Assembly: GCA_015680685.1 (NCBI GenBank)
Contig: MNCI01035320.1
Coordinates: 239,285 to 303,284, forward strand
Origin: Gnetum montanum
Taxonomy: Eukaryota; Streptophyta; Gnetopsida; Gnetales; Gnetaceae
Length of the DNA stretch: 64,000 bases
Direction of reading: 5' to 3'
Shown here: positions 36,821 through 49,540 of the stretch, piece by piece
Position numbering within the stretch: the stretch's first letter is position 1
How the letters are laid out: every line of letters begins with the position of its first letter
Notes under the pieces: model-generated
What the model was told of the DNA's origin: nothing
The model's input: the letters and a program-made list of their open reading frames with translations, nothing else
Database searches by the model: none
Made by a program: the position numbers and the translations under genes

Positions 36821-39650
36821 TTAGATATAATACAACTTTAGATAGGAATGGTTAACTAGATTAGCTAAATTATTTCCATCCAAGTCTACTATCTTGAAAG
36901 CTCCATTGCCATAGGCTTTGTTCACTAGGAAAGGTTAATTCCAATTAGTTGGAAATTTATCTGTATGTTCATGAATGGCTTTAAGGGCAAGGTCTCCTTA
37001 CTTGACCTTTCATCAATTTAAATCATGGTGATACTACTATATTTGTTTCTCCTGATATTATTTAATGTAAGTGTTTCTGTTCATTGCTCTTCCACTGAAT
37101 CTAAATTGATGGAATGCAGCTCATTGTTCTGCTTATCATTGATGTAGTTGGAAAGAGCTATCCTTAAAGATGGAAGTTGCATTTCAAGAGGTCAAATAGC
37201 TTTAGATCCGTAAACCAAGCTATATGGTGTGACACTAGTTTCAATGAAAAATATTATTCTATAGATCCATAATATGTACAAAAGTTGTTCATGCCACCTT
37301 CTTTTGGAATTGTTTAACATTTTCTTTAGAAGATTGATGATAACTTTGTTGCCAACTTTGGCTTGATTGTTAGATTGTGGATTGTAAGGTGAGGAGAAGA
37401 AATGATTAATGTGAATTGTTTGCGAAATTCTTGAGTCTTGCTACTACTAAACTATCATCATTGATATGTGAAAATGGCTAGAGATAGGCCAAAATGAGGT
37501 ACTATGTTGTCTAAGATGTATCAACATGTTGTGAAGTTTTTTCTTTATATGAATGTCTTCTACCCAATTTGTAAAATAATTAGCTTCTATGATAATAAAG
37601 TTATGTCCTACAAAGGACTTAGGTGCTATAGGTGCAATGATGTTAATTCTCCATTGTTGAAATGGCCATGTGATCTAAGTGGTATGTATCTCTGTTGGTG
37701 GCATGTGGATAAAGTTGTTGTGTTGTTGAAAAATATCACAAGTTTCTACCTTCTACATGTAGTCATTTTCTAGGTAAGACAAGTAGTATTCTAGGCATCT
37801 AATCTCAATAGACATGACTCTAGGTCCTATATGTCCTCCACATATGCCATCATGTACTTGTTGTAAGACTGTATTGGCTTTTTCTCTACTTAAGCATACC
37901 AACAATACATCATCATAAGACTTTTGACTTAATGGGTTATTAGCCACAATGAAATATTATTTTGAGCATTTGTGTACAACATATTTTTGATAGGTAGTGA
38001 GGTTTCATGAAGTTTCACCATGCATGAGGTAGAATTTAATATCATCGTATCATTCATGTTGAGATATGCTACTTATGATTGTTATGAAAGTTTTTTCAGT
38101 ATTTTGCATGATGGGATGAGCACATTTTTTTATCATGGAAGGTAATTCATCATTAGAAAACGAGTTTCAACTTAGGGAATGTATTGGATATCAATTTATG
38201 TAAACCATTGAATATGTATCTTAGCCAGGTCACAATATGGTTGTAAGTGTTTATCTTTATAGGCATGTGCCTCTGTTACATTATTGACCACTAGTTGAGA
38301 ATCACCTTTCATAATTAAACATGTAAATCCATGGTCATGAGCTATCATCAATTCTATGATCAACCCTTTATGTTCTATGACATTATTAGTTCATAATAAC
38401 TCAAAATTGTAGGCGAAATATTTGATTTCTCTAGAGGGAAGTGTGATGATGATGACAACACTAGTTCCATGTGTAGTTGAAGCCTTGTTAAAATCTATAA
38501 CGGAATCATAGCTTTTAGGTACATTATTTATAACATTGATGTGCTAATATAAGAATTTGGGATCTATGGTTTTATTATCTTTAAGTAGAGAAGTGGTTAG
38601 TTGTGTGGCTATAGCTTGGCCTTTAGTTGAAACGTATGACACATATGATAGGTGAACCTCAACTATTATGGCTTTCCATTAGGCTACTTGAATACTTTCA
38701 TAGATCTTAGATGTAATAGCTCTTAATATGTTGTCTTTGCATATGATGTTGACTTTTTTCTAAAGAAGTAATATCTCCACTTTTTAAATGAAAAGACTAA
38801 GGCTAAACAATGTTTTTTAACATTAGTGTATGTAGTTTCATAGGCTACTAATGCATGAATTAAGTAGTAAATTAGCAACTTTGCTCCATTGTCTCATTTT
38901 TGACAAAGCAAAGAAGCTATGAATGTATCAAATTTCATAAGGTATATGAAAAATGATTTATCATTTTTAGATGGGTATACAGCTTGCAATTGAGCTAGCT
39001 CTTGCTTAATATTTTTAAATGTTGCTTAGCATTGATCTATCCATTCAAAATGAAATCCTTTCTTAAGAAACTGTTGCATGGATTGTAACTTATCCATAAG
39101 CCTTGATGTGAACATATAAATGAACTGTAATCTTCCTTGCAAACCACATAGCTTCTTAAGATTACTGGGTGTCGATAAGTTGGTTATGACCTTAACCTTT
39201 TTGGGATCAACATGCATGCCTACTTCAAAGACTATGAAACCAAGAATCCTTCTATTTTTGATACTAAAGATACACTTCTTAGGATTGAATCAAAGTTCAT
39301 ACTTGAGACAATGTTGAAGAACTAAGTTTATGTATTATGCATAACCATTGGATATTTTGGATTTCATTGCAATATTTTCAACAAAGTTATTAAGAAGACC
39401 TAGCAAGTACTCACTAAAAATGTAGGTCATAGCTCGTTGGTATGTTGCACGTGCATTCTTTAGGAAAAAAGGTATCATGATGTAGCAAAAGATTCCCCAA
39501 GGTATCATGAAGGTTATGTAAATTTGATGTTCTAGGTTGATTCTAACTTGGTTATATTTTGAGAACCCATCCATAAAGGATAGAAAGTAGTTGTGTGATT
39601 GAACACTACCTTTTTAACTATTGTACCTTATGATGTAGCCTTTAATATGT
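36821..39650 (-). pseudogene. pol: Tat-lineage pol, copy E
   Basis: Read on the minus strand. Reverse transcriptase begins mid-domain at FLSFMDGFSKYNQV (39585 down). The YVDD box has become FVENIAMKSK, so catalysis is lost. RNase H follows at about 39000-38700. The second RNase H (38480-38060) keeps TNNVIEHKGL and KGDSQLVVNNV...HLQPYCDLAK. Integrase (37947 down) has QQVHDGICGGHIGPR. The C-terminal tail (36930-36821) reads VNKAYGNGAFKIVDL then NHSYLKLYYI and stops at TAA 36823-36821. Everything upstream of the reverse-transcriptase core is missing. Frameshifts and stops throughout. Confidence 0.85.
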
Positions 39651-40057
39651 AGTTGTGCCTTTACATTTTATAGTTTTACATTGTATTTATGGTTTATTTT
39701 CATGTCTATTTTATAACTTCATGTCTATTTCTTTGCATTTACATAGAATCATAAAACATCATAAAAATATAAAACACAAAATGTAAAAACATGATGACTA
39801 AAAATCAATTTTGAACATAAAGACATTGAAAATAATAACATATAATAGGTAAAGTCAAAACCAATGGTAGTCATGCTCACACCATCTGATAGATAATAAA
39901 AATAAATACAAAATGTTTGATAACCATAGTTGCACTATGAAACAAATGACATAAGCATATATAAAAGAATAATAAATAGTCTTAGAAGCTAGAATAGCTA
40001 AATAACATTAATAGCCATTAACAATAACATGAAATGAATCAAATAACAAGCAAATCT
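39651..40057. other. AT-rich spacer
   Basis: Resembles the spacer after gag-protease A (about 4990-5110; TTTTACATTG and CATAAAATATAT-like words). It marks the junction between pol E and the second antisense-gene copy. Confidence 0.4.
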
Positions 40058-43000
40058 ATATCATAGAAGGATGAGGAGGATCATTGCTAACACCAAAACC
40101 ATCACCATTGGCAACATCATCAAAAGCCTATAAAAAGCAAAAAAAAAATCAAGCAATTAGTAACCATGATAACTTATAAACATAACCAATGAAGAATTAA
40201 TAAATAAAAACTATAACTTAAAGTGAACAAACCAAAACATTTCTTTTTCAAACCTCATGAGAATTAGGGGGTAATGTCTTTAGGGGTGAATTTTTGAAAA
40301 CCCTCTTCAAGCCTATGAAGAATCTATTCTTCACTCATATTGGTCTAATTAAAATTTCCTAAATCCATACCTACTAGGTCATTTTCCTTCTCTACAGTCA
40401 TCCACTCAAGAAAATCATGAGAAAAGTTAGTAGTGGTGGTCACCCAAAATGTGGTAGTAATCTGGGAGGGTAGGATGACCAACAGCTACTATTGATTCTT
40501 CAAATAATTTGAAGGCATCATCAGCATCTATGCCATGCATAAACAACTCATACTTATGTTGTTTCATGGTTGCCTCATGTCATGATTTTTTGTAGTTTTC
40601 TCTTTTCATCTTATAGAGCCATTTTGATCCTTTTTCTTCCTACCCCACTCTAAGATCAAGGTGTAGTGATCATGCCACTCCTTGGTCTTACAAATTAGAT
40701 GCCCCATCTACATATCCTTCTCCACAATGCTTCTACATAAGGCCATTTTCCCCTAAATTGCACTCCAGTAATGAGACCACTCAATGTCCTTGGTATGCAA
40801 GGAATCCCTATTGGCTACCTTGGCCTCTATGAATTCTTTGCGATCCTCAAGGCTCTTATCTTTATTAGTCAACTCATTGATTTATTTCTCTACTACAATG
40901 AGACATTCCCACTAGAGCTTGTTGGAATGTTGGAACTTCCAAAACATTAAGGTACATGATGCTATGTGTTTGGTAACCCCTTCATACAATCTTTGTGGAA
41001 TGCTTTCTACATCTAAATAAAAGTATTATGAGGAGGCCCATCTTATCTTGGAAACTATCAATAATAAAAACCTTTAAACAATAAGAAATAATAACAATAA
41101 AACATAAAAAACTGCAACCATATGACCACAAGACATGAAAATGAACATTGAAATTATAAAACAAGCATGCAAAACAAATAAATTTTAACTATTCTTACCA
41201 CAATTAAGGTCTATCTATTGCAACCTATTCACCATATCATCCATCATGTCTCTTGTGAACTTTGCCTTATCTAGGACCTCCACCCAAGGTTTAGTGTAGA
41301 ATGTAGATGACTCTAGAGAAAGATCATGCTATACAATGAGCATAAAAGTCAACACCCATCTATAGTAAAGAGAGCAATGAATAACTAAAACAAAAGTAAA
41401 GATATAGATGCCAAAGCTCACTAGGAAGATTAGGAAGCATGTCTAATGGAGCATTGTCCTCTAAAGTTGTATCATTTAGGGAGTACAAAATATCTAATGC
41501 TCCTTAAGATTTCCTTTTCTCTTCCTCCTCATGCGTACACTATTCCTCCATAGTAGCATGAGCAGATGAGTCTTGTGTCCTTCCTATAATAAATCAACAC
41601 CAATAGGAGTAAAATAAGCCTAAAATATTTTTAATAAAAAATGAAACATAAGAAAGAAAAAATAATTAGAAACCTAAAATGGCCTAATTCACCTTATTTA
41701 AATTAATTATCATCCTCTTAGATGCTTTTGGAGCTAGGGTTGAATATGTCATTAACTTGTGTCCTTTTTATATTTTCTTTAGTGACATCATCTGCTTCTA
41801 CACACACTTTACTTGGCCCTTCTTTTTCATTACCATGGATTGCATGAGGCTCTCTCCCCATGCTATTAAGGGAAGCACAACAGACACCACTAACATTCTT
41901 AGTCATCATAGACAACAATTCACATATTTCCTCCACTGAAAACCCTTGGTACACATCATTAGGGTACTATGTTTTGGCCAAGGATGAAAAAGTTGAGATT
42001 CATCATGAAGAATCCACCTTCCATCTCTCTTGATAATAAAAAACTATGTGAACCTTCTAAGATACATATAGAAAAAAGGTGAAATGTAGATGATGTTGGG
42101 AGTTATGGTTATCAAGGAGTTTACGGAATTCTTTCCTTAAGCCACTAAGGAGGAATGTGGCCAAGTCAAACATAGTTCCACTGGTTAAGATCTTCATCAT
42201 GCAAGCTTGTTGAATTTCCATGATTTTCTTTTATGATAAAAGCATGGGAAAGATCCTAGATTTAAAGAGAGGATAATTTTGGTTTACCTCTTCGATGATA
42301 CACTTACTAAAGGAAAATTTAGCACTAGGAGGTGAGTTAAGCCAAGCTTCTAACTCCCCTCTATAACTTGTGTCTTTCCTTGATCTAGCTACTACCTTGA
42401 CACCATTGGTATTTCTACTAATAAGATCACTAAACATGAATTCCTTAATGTTTATAATGATAGGGAAACCATGGATACTAGAGGCAAATTTGGTAATATT
42501 CTCATCAAAAAATTTAATCATGTTCTGCATTTCAACTTGTTGCATAAATGGACTAGGTAGCATAAGGAGGTCTAATAAATTTGCATCTATTAACCTCTAC
42601 TAGATAGCCCCCAAGAGCCTTGTTCACTAACCATTCCTATGCATCATCTACCTCCCCCTAATTAAGTAGAATCTTCTCCTAAGTACAACCTAAAATGATC
42701 AAAATGATGGCAAGCTCATGCATAGAATTTTCAATTCAAAGTGATTAACATGTTAACCATAAGAAAATTAAAAACTAAAAGTTATAAAAACAATAAAATG
42801 TTGGCCCTATTGAAATGAATTTTACTTTACCAGATTTAGATGAATGTTGGTAAATGATGGGAGCTCTTCTTGTATGCCTAAATCTTAGAGTGCCAAAAAC
42901 TTGTGTGCATGACTATTAACCATACATTTTGGTACACCCAAGAATACCACAACTTCTGGTTATTGAAATCTGCACCAATTTGATTAAGAACTTGAATCCT

Positions 43001-43535
43001 TATGCTTTCACCTTGTCTAAACTTCTATAAAGTAGTGTGGGAAATAAATAAAATTTGATCATTAGTGACTAGTTCCCCAGGATGTACCTTATATCTGAAC
43101 AGAACAAATAAACAAAACCCAAAAACATCAAGATAAGCAACCATAAAACAATACAAACATAAACAAAAAAAATGATGCAAAGCTCAACCCTCTATCAAGT
43201 AGACAGAGCTAGGAGGATTCTAGAAGGAGGTTACTCTTATTTCCAATCATCAAAGTATTATCAAGATGACACATTGTTAATTATAGTATCTTCCAAATCT
43301 GTGATAACTATCAATGTGACATAGAACATGTGCTCCCATCTTGGTTCATCTCCATAATAGCTTTTGGCTCATTCTTCATGAACTTGAGGATACATTGAAA
43401 ACACCCTACCATCAAAGTTTGTGTAATGGCCACTGCAACATCTTTGGCCAAGTGTGACCATATGAACACCCTAAATTATTGTAGTAGATAGAGCAAGAAC
43501 TCCTTAGCACCTATGTAGAACCACATATGAGTTCA
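40058..43535 (-). pseudogene. second copy of the spliced antisense gene
   Basis: Homologous to 25114-28763 along its length, minus strand. N-terminal part: WFYIGAKEFLLYLL then FRVFIWSHLAKDV, matching the FCP1-like segment of the other copy. The middle (42563-42231) has FFDENITKFASSIHGFP and GELEAWLNSPPSAK. Later come VEVLDKAKFTRDMMDDMVNRLQ, followed directly by an intron (41198 to about 41055, starting GTAAGAAT), and EWMTVEKENDLVGMDLGNF. The last intron is 40253-40128 and the last exon encodes AFDDVANGDGFGVSNDPPHP with stop TAG. The last two intron positions agree with the first copy. Upstream it is cut by the solo LTR at 43541; the opening hydrophobic strand is not visible beyond it. Unlike the B-D copy, it shares pol E's strand, so the two are probably joined by rearrangement. 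Confidence 0.6.
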
Positions 43536-44553
43536 CTCATTGATGAGACACAATTTGCATGAGCTGCAATATCATGTCTTCCCCTGCAATGTCGTGTACA
43601 CGATATCACGGTCCACTGCCATATCTATAAATAAGAGGCGACACTCCCCTTATTTTCCATCATCGTCTAGAAGTAGGAAAGCTCTGGTAGTTTGATCACT
43701 CCAGAGATAGAATATTTTCCATATGCCCGTAGTAGGAGTCCCAAAGTGAATGGATCTTTATTCGAGCAACATTGTACCTGAACACAAGCTGTGTACGACA
43801 ATAAAGACGAGCTTTCCGGATAAACCTTGTAGTGCATGGAATAGGATTTTATTTATTGTTTCTCTCTCACCCTTAAACTCCTAGATGCGGTATGAGTACA
43901 ACTTGATTACGAGCATCTAAGGATGTGTACGGATAGTTAAGGAATTGGATGCTCATCGCATGCGGTATGAGTATGACTTGATTACAAGAATCTAGTGTGA
44001 CTACTTGGTAACCCAGTGACGTATCTAGGATCTACGATTGGTAATCCTAGTGGTAGTGCCAGATGTGTACAGTTAGTCAAGGAATTAACTACTCATCGCA
44101 CATAGGCTAGATAGATTCTCTCAACCCTTTCCTCCTAGTTAAATGCCTCAGTACGACCACTTTGATCACATGCGTTACGCTTGGGGATCCCAGTAAGAAT
44201 TAGCGTTTGGTAGCCGTGGTTGCATCAGTTCAGGGTGTGTATGGTAAGTGGGAATGGATGCTGACCCTAGGTAATTTAGACTTAGTTCATTAGTTAGAGT
44301 TAGTTAGTTTCTCAACCCTTCACCCTTTAGCTTAGAAGACATAAAATAGAAAAATCGTAAAAATCATATACCTCAGACTTGCTTAACCATACACCATGAC
44401 AACTACAAGTAAGTCTGGGAAGACAACGAATGATTAACCCCAAGTGTTCCATGGGGTGTGTAGGCACTTAGTATGTGGAGTTCAACCGGATCACGCATGC
44501 TACACTCATTTCATATGGTTGAGTGTAGGGGTACCTCACCACTCATCACTCAT
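43536..44553 (+). mobile_element. solo LTR of family 1 with target duplication
   Basis: The LTR (43541-44548, TGATGAG...CTCATCA) is flanked by CTCAT on both sides (43536-43540 and 44549-44553), a perfect 5 bp target duplication. No internal region, so it arose by recombination between the two LTRs of one insertion. It is homologous throughout to 71-1131. It landed in the antisense-gene copy. Confidence 0.92.
43625..43633 (+). promoter_or_regulatory. TATA box of the solo LTR
   Basis: CTATAAATA, same offset from the LTR start as in the first copy; an AATAAA follows at 43800-43805. Confidence 0.6.
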
Positions 44554-44876
44554 CAAATTACATATGGAATGGAAAGTTTTTTTGGAAAGGCTACTCGGTG
44601 AAGCATAAGATGCACACTAGTTCAACAAGCACCAATATGGATTTGAGAAAATCTTGATACATAGCATTAAGACATTGAAAATCACAAAAATATGACAATG
44701 AAATTTTAAGGCAAGGATGACAATGTTTCCATCAAATGTAACCCAAAAATAATGCTAGTGGTAGTATTGTGTGATGAGATCATGCACTCAATTGATTGAA
44801 AAGAAAATACTAGGCAAATTTATAGTGCTCATGTGAAGGTGTATGATCAGTTTAAAGTAGTCAAGGACTTGAAATG
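44554..44876. other. no gene recognised
   Basis: AT-rich, no frame or repeat of note. It should continue the antisense-gene copy upstream, but I cannot align it. Confidence 0.4.
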
Positions 44877-44924
44877 AGTCATGCAATGTTGTCATTTGCA
44901 CATGATAATGAGATTTAGTTGCTT

Positions 44925-44986
<62 letters not shown>

Positions 44987-46685
44987 GTAGTGTTGCAGTA
45001 GTTGACAGCAACAGTTGTAGGTGTGTGTTCTATGGTTCCATTCTATTTTTGGCGACTGGTGCATCCACGACAGGTTTCTCCAGATAGGGACAAATTTTCC
45101 TCTGTTGTGCTGGTAATAGGGTGCATTTTGTCTATGTGTTAAAGATGCATCAACAGGCCCCTTCATCTAGCATCTTCTCTCTCTCTCTCTCATTTGGTGA
45201 CTATAGGTAGTGTTGGCTATGGTAGCATTTGCAACAGACCAATGCTAAACAATGATAGTAGCTAGGAAGCAGGGAAAATTTATATTGGTTACCTTTTGAT
45301 TTCTTGAATTCAAAACACTCATTTTAATTAAAATTTTCATTTTTTACTATTTTCAAAAGGCCATGTAGCCCTCTCGAGCTAAGACTATTCCTAGGTTTCT
45401 GTACCATACAGGAGGCATCCTAGGCAATATTCTTTTAAAACAATTTCTTCTTTCTTGGTGTTGGTGCATCCAAAATGTATGCATCAATACATTTTGGTGT
45501 TAAAAGGAGGACCTTTCTCTTGCCTTTTGTTTATCAGCTCTTCTTGTCATTTCCTTGTGGCTATTTCGTTTTCCAATCTAGTTTTGGAACCTATTAAATT
45601 TTTTTAAAAACACCTTTGTCTTCAGACCTTTTATTTGTTGCCTATTTTTTTTATGCTTCTCATTTTCTGAAAATTGTTGTTATCAAAACCTTTTTTTTAT
45701 AACCCTCGTTTTCAATTCCATTTTTTGATTTCTGTTTTTGTGATCCTTACCTAAGTTCTAACTTGGGTGAGGTGGTTTTATTATTTTATTTTAAATTTAT
45801 TTTTTAAAATTTTTTCTTATTTTATTATTTTCTTGTTAAAATTTTGTGGATTTTGTTGTCCCTTATACTTGAAATTTGTTGTTTGGGGGCTAAGTGCTGT
45901 GGCCAACCTTGCCCATGTTATTGCACAAGGCCGATCAGCAAAACTATTATATAAAATCATATATAGTTTCACCAAACAATGTTAACATGCGGGAAGGTGG
46001 ACCAACAATAGTCAACAATGATAGAGCTACATAGATGATGGTCAACAATCTCAGCAGAAAACCAAGAGGTAGTGATTTTCTTTTCCCTTTTTGTGGTAGA
46101 CCCGTGATGATGGTAGACGTAGGACCAGAGACAACAATGCGTTTACCGGCACATGATAGCGAGATCTAGCGGCTTGTTCTCTTTCTCTCTCTCAATGCTA
46201 TGGTGTTGCAACAGTTGACAATAGTAGTTGTAGGTGTGGGTTCTATAGTTTCATTTTATTTTTAGCATGCGCTTCATCCAAGGTAGGGTTCTCCAAATAG
46301 GGACAAGCGATGGGGCACATTCTATCTATGCGTCAGAGATGCATCAATGGGTTGCTTAATCTAGCCTCTTCTTTCTCTCTCCTTTATTCGGTGGCTATAA
46401 GCAGTGTAGGTTGTGGTAGTATCTGCAATGGACCAACAATGAATGACAACATCAATTTAGAAGCTAGAAAAATTTATTTTGGTTACCTTTTGTATTCTTG
46501 AATTTGAGACACTCATTCTAATTAAAATTTTTATTTTTTTACTATTTTCAAAAAGGCCACGTAGCCCTCTTGAGTTGAAACTATTCTTGGGTTTTCGTAC
46601 CATAGTCTCCTAAAATAAGTTTTTCTTTACGGGTGTTGGTGCGTCGAAAATTTATGCATCAACATAGTCATGCAATGTTGTCATT
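44877..46685 (+). mobile_element. small non-autonomous LTR element with 20 bp flanking repeats
   Basis: Two direct repeats, 44897-45489 and 46148-46665, enclose about 660 bp without coding capacity. Both start near TGCACATGATAATGAG and end near TGCATCAA. After the first repeat comes TTTTGGTGTTAAAAGGAGG (45492 on), which matches the primer-binding region of Tat element B-D at 17 of 22 positions with all differences transitions. The element is flanked by the same 20 bases (AGTCATGCAATGTTGTCATT) at 44877-44896 and 46666-46685. The layout suggests a TRIM-type element, but the flanking repeat is far longer than the usual 5 bp. Confidence 0.6.
44927..44983. repeat. (TC)n microsatellite in the first LTR
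   Basis: About 28 TC units. A shorter (TC)n lies at 45176-45190, and degenerate equivalents are in the second LTR (46180-46196 and 46370-46382). Confidence 0.9.
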
Positions 46686-46799
46686 GTCTTTAGAAAACCT
46701 TTGAATCATTTATGGAGGAATTTACGGCCGAGGAACAACAGTGGTTGATGAAACATCTATCTTATGTGGAATGTTCTCTCTTACTCTTTTAACATTTTC

Positions 46800-48145
46800 T
46801 TTCAGAAGATGTTTTTGGTATTTTTGATTCGGAGCTTCAAGTAAACCAAATTTTTTCTATAGCTCTTAATAGTTTTAGATTTCATAAGTTCTAAGTAGTT
46901 AGAAAGATAATCAAATTTTAAGAAGAATAGCAGATTTAGTGATGATATCAAATTTTTCAAAGCTCCTGGAGAATAAAAAATCCGATGCCGACCCAAAGGG
47001 AAGACTGAATTCCTCCTGTTTGAGGGATCTTGATTAGGAGAAGATGAATATTCTTTATATGGTGATAGGTGCCTTGAGTGCTCAGGCAGTTCAAAATCAG
47101 AATGCCTGTCACTGTTTTCTGAGTAATCATCAGCATCTAGAACTTTTTTCCAATTCATCACCCAGCATAACTCCAGTAACCTTTCCCACTTTGTCATTGA
47201 CTTCAGTCCAGACCTCATCCTGAGAACCAGCTACGTTTGAAGTCACTTTCGAGTCAAGAAGGATCCTTGCATTACCGTCATTAGACATGAACTGTAAAGA
47301 TTGATTAAAACATGGACCGGGAATGATTGGACGCCCTGGGAACTTTAAATGTGATAACATGCTTGGATACCCTTGCCCTCCTGTCAACATTTTTTGGTGT
47401 TGCCCCGGGGAATTGTTAGGTTTTACTCTACGTTTCTCAACATTACTGAAATATCCTTTCATTCTTTCGGTGCATTTAATCATTCGCTTTAAGCATCCTT
47501 CTTTGCAACAACATCCTTCAAGTTCACAATCCACTCTCTTAAATCTTTCATATTCTTGCTGATATGACATCTCCAAGAGCAGAAAGAGACTTGTTGATAC
47601 GTTGTGCTTCTTTGAGCCTATCACCAGTAACTTCAGATCTATCAACCCTTTTACTCCCGGCCACTTTTATCAGATGAAGAGATCCACGGAGCAGTGTTCC
47701 TGATGATAAATTTATCACTTCTACATGCGCTGTTAAGACATTGTGCGACCGACTGCTGCACTCATTAAAAGCTGTTGAACCAACTGCTCTATTCCTATGT
47801 GCGATTTTCATTTAGTTCCAAGACATCAAGTGTTGATTCAACAGGCATAATAATAGCATCAGGAACACTGAATCCATATGTTTGGGAAATACTTCAGATC
47901 CCAAGCTTCTTGGGACCACCCTCACTTGTAAGAAGATCACGTGTTCATTGTAAGTTTCAATCATCTGTACAGCAACTTCATATTTGAAAACATTTTTCTC
48001 CTTAATGAAATTTGAAAGAGATCATTCAGTGCTCGATATTTAACTCCCCGGTTTTTCTCAGAAGTTGACTTTGGCCCAGTCATGGTAAAGGTTTTTCGTA
48101 ACCGTGTTTCGCCATATGCTCAAAATGTGGACATTAGAGCAAACC
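46800..48145 (-). pseudogene. kinesin-14 pseudogene (motor and tail fragment)
   Basis: Minus strand. The P-loop remnant reads YGETRLRKTFTMTGPK near 48110-48070 (normally YGQTGSGKTYTMTGP). NRAVGSTAFNECSSRSHNVL (switch I region) and DRLKEAQRINKSLSALGDVIS are well kept; switch II is altered (LIKVAGSKRV for LVDLAGSERV). Frameshifts occur near 47950 and 47815. After SALGDVIS the sequence jumps directly to the coiled coil (LKDVVAKKDA), skipping about 75 residues of the motor end; the tail (DADDYSENSDRHSD) follows. Plant kinesin-14 genes have many introns, and none separates these blocks, so this is probably a retrocopy or captured cDNA. The 5' break is at repeat R copy 2. Confidence 0.8.
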
Positions 48146-48153
48146 TATGAGTC

Positions 48154-49540
48154 GGAGATTCGTGATTCCGAATAAATTTTGACAAACTGTTCGCGCCCGA
48201 TTCGGAACACTTACAAAAGCGCATTAAATTCGCGATGGGTACGTATTACATAATTTCCAACTAAATTTTGTCTAGATTTGTACATATACATTGAAATGGT
48301 CACCTTGCCTTGCCTTTCCTTTTCAGTTCTTGGAATGTCTGCATTTTGCATTAAAATCTTACGTATCTTCTCCTGTTCTGAATCATACCAAAAATAAAAT
48401 TTCATTTCTGACTCATACCAAAAATAAAATGTTCTGAATCATACCAAAAATAAAATTTCATTTCTGACTCATACCAAAAATGCAATGTTCTGAATCATAC
48501 CAAAAATAAAATTTCATTTCATTGTTAAGTGGCAAGCAAGCAATCAAGATTCATGGCATCGGCATGAGACGGACCACAGAAAACAAGGGAGTACGAAAGA
48601 ATAAACAAACACACGGAAATCACGAAAGGGCTACTATGGTAACCGAAGGCCGAAGGGGCAAGTATGGGTCATACGGAAATCAAGTTTTGGATGGGGCGTG
48701 CGAGGAAAACATTGCATTTGAATGGATTCGCTTGCCTTTGGGAGCGTCAGAGGTTCCACGCGTGTTTATTGTTCATTGCTGGTTTTTGCTCTTTTTCTTT
48801 TTGCTCTTTTTCTCCTATCTCTGCTGAAAAAAGAAAAAACAAAACAGGGTCATCGTCATGGGTAATGAGTCATGATGACGGATGGATGCTTGTTCAACAT
48901 TTTTAAAAATCTGTTTGCTTATAAAGCAATGAATCCCACCTGGCCAATGGCCATATGCAAGCTCATGGTGCTCTGTTTTTACTTTCCCCTTGATCATCAC
49001 TAGTGCTGATTTTCCAGTGTCTGAAAGGTTTTGGATCATTGTAGGTGAGGTGAGTTATTAGGCTGTGCCTAGTTTAGTTAAGTTGTGTCTTCTTATAATG
49101 CAGTCATCTTCAACGTGGCTGTACGGCACTACTCACTAGTAGTAGTCCCTAGGGTGGTACTCACAAGTAGTGGTTGAACAAAAGTATTAACAGACCTGAT
49201 TTGTTATAAATTTGGTTGAGGCTTGAGGCTTAATTTCATTTTTGGAAATATTGGATTGAGTAACAAAAGGGCTCCATTTGATTGGTGTCATTTTGGTTGT
49301 CGCAGAAATTATATGTTTGGCGAGATTATGGCTCGTGAGTAAGGAAATGGATTCAATGCCCTCCATACCTTTGCAAATTTTCTTGCTTCAGTTTAATGGT
49401 GATATTGCAATATGCTGTACAATTTTTAAGTATTAACAATGTGTTGGATTTACATTGTACTTGTTCTATATTTTACAATGTATTTTTATGATAGATGAGA
49501 TTTTTTTTTTTTTTAACTAATATATTGAAATCTTCTCTTG
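48154..49540 (+). mobile_element. repeat R, copy 2
   Basis: Begins with the terminal repeat GGAGATTCGTGATTCCG within about 10 bp of the last kinesin codons. It is the reverse complement of copies 1 and 3. The far terminal repeat and about 85 bp are missing; homology stops at ATATTGAAATCTTCTCTT. It contains the MGHTEIKF frame (48664-48906) and TTATAAAGCAA (48919), also present in copy 3. Confidence 0.6.
48374..48525 (+). repeat. 56 bp tandem repeat inside R copy 2
   Basis: Units start TGTTCTGAATCATACC at 48374, 48430 and 48486. Each splits into two similar 28 bp halves (CTGAATCATACCAAAAAT and CTGACTCATACCAAAAAT). Confidence 0.9.

Noticed and set aside
44881-45166. Reading frames through the (TC)n tract
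   Set aside because: Leu-Ser or Arg-Glu runs are simply translated microsatellite.
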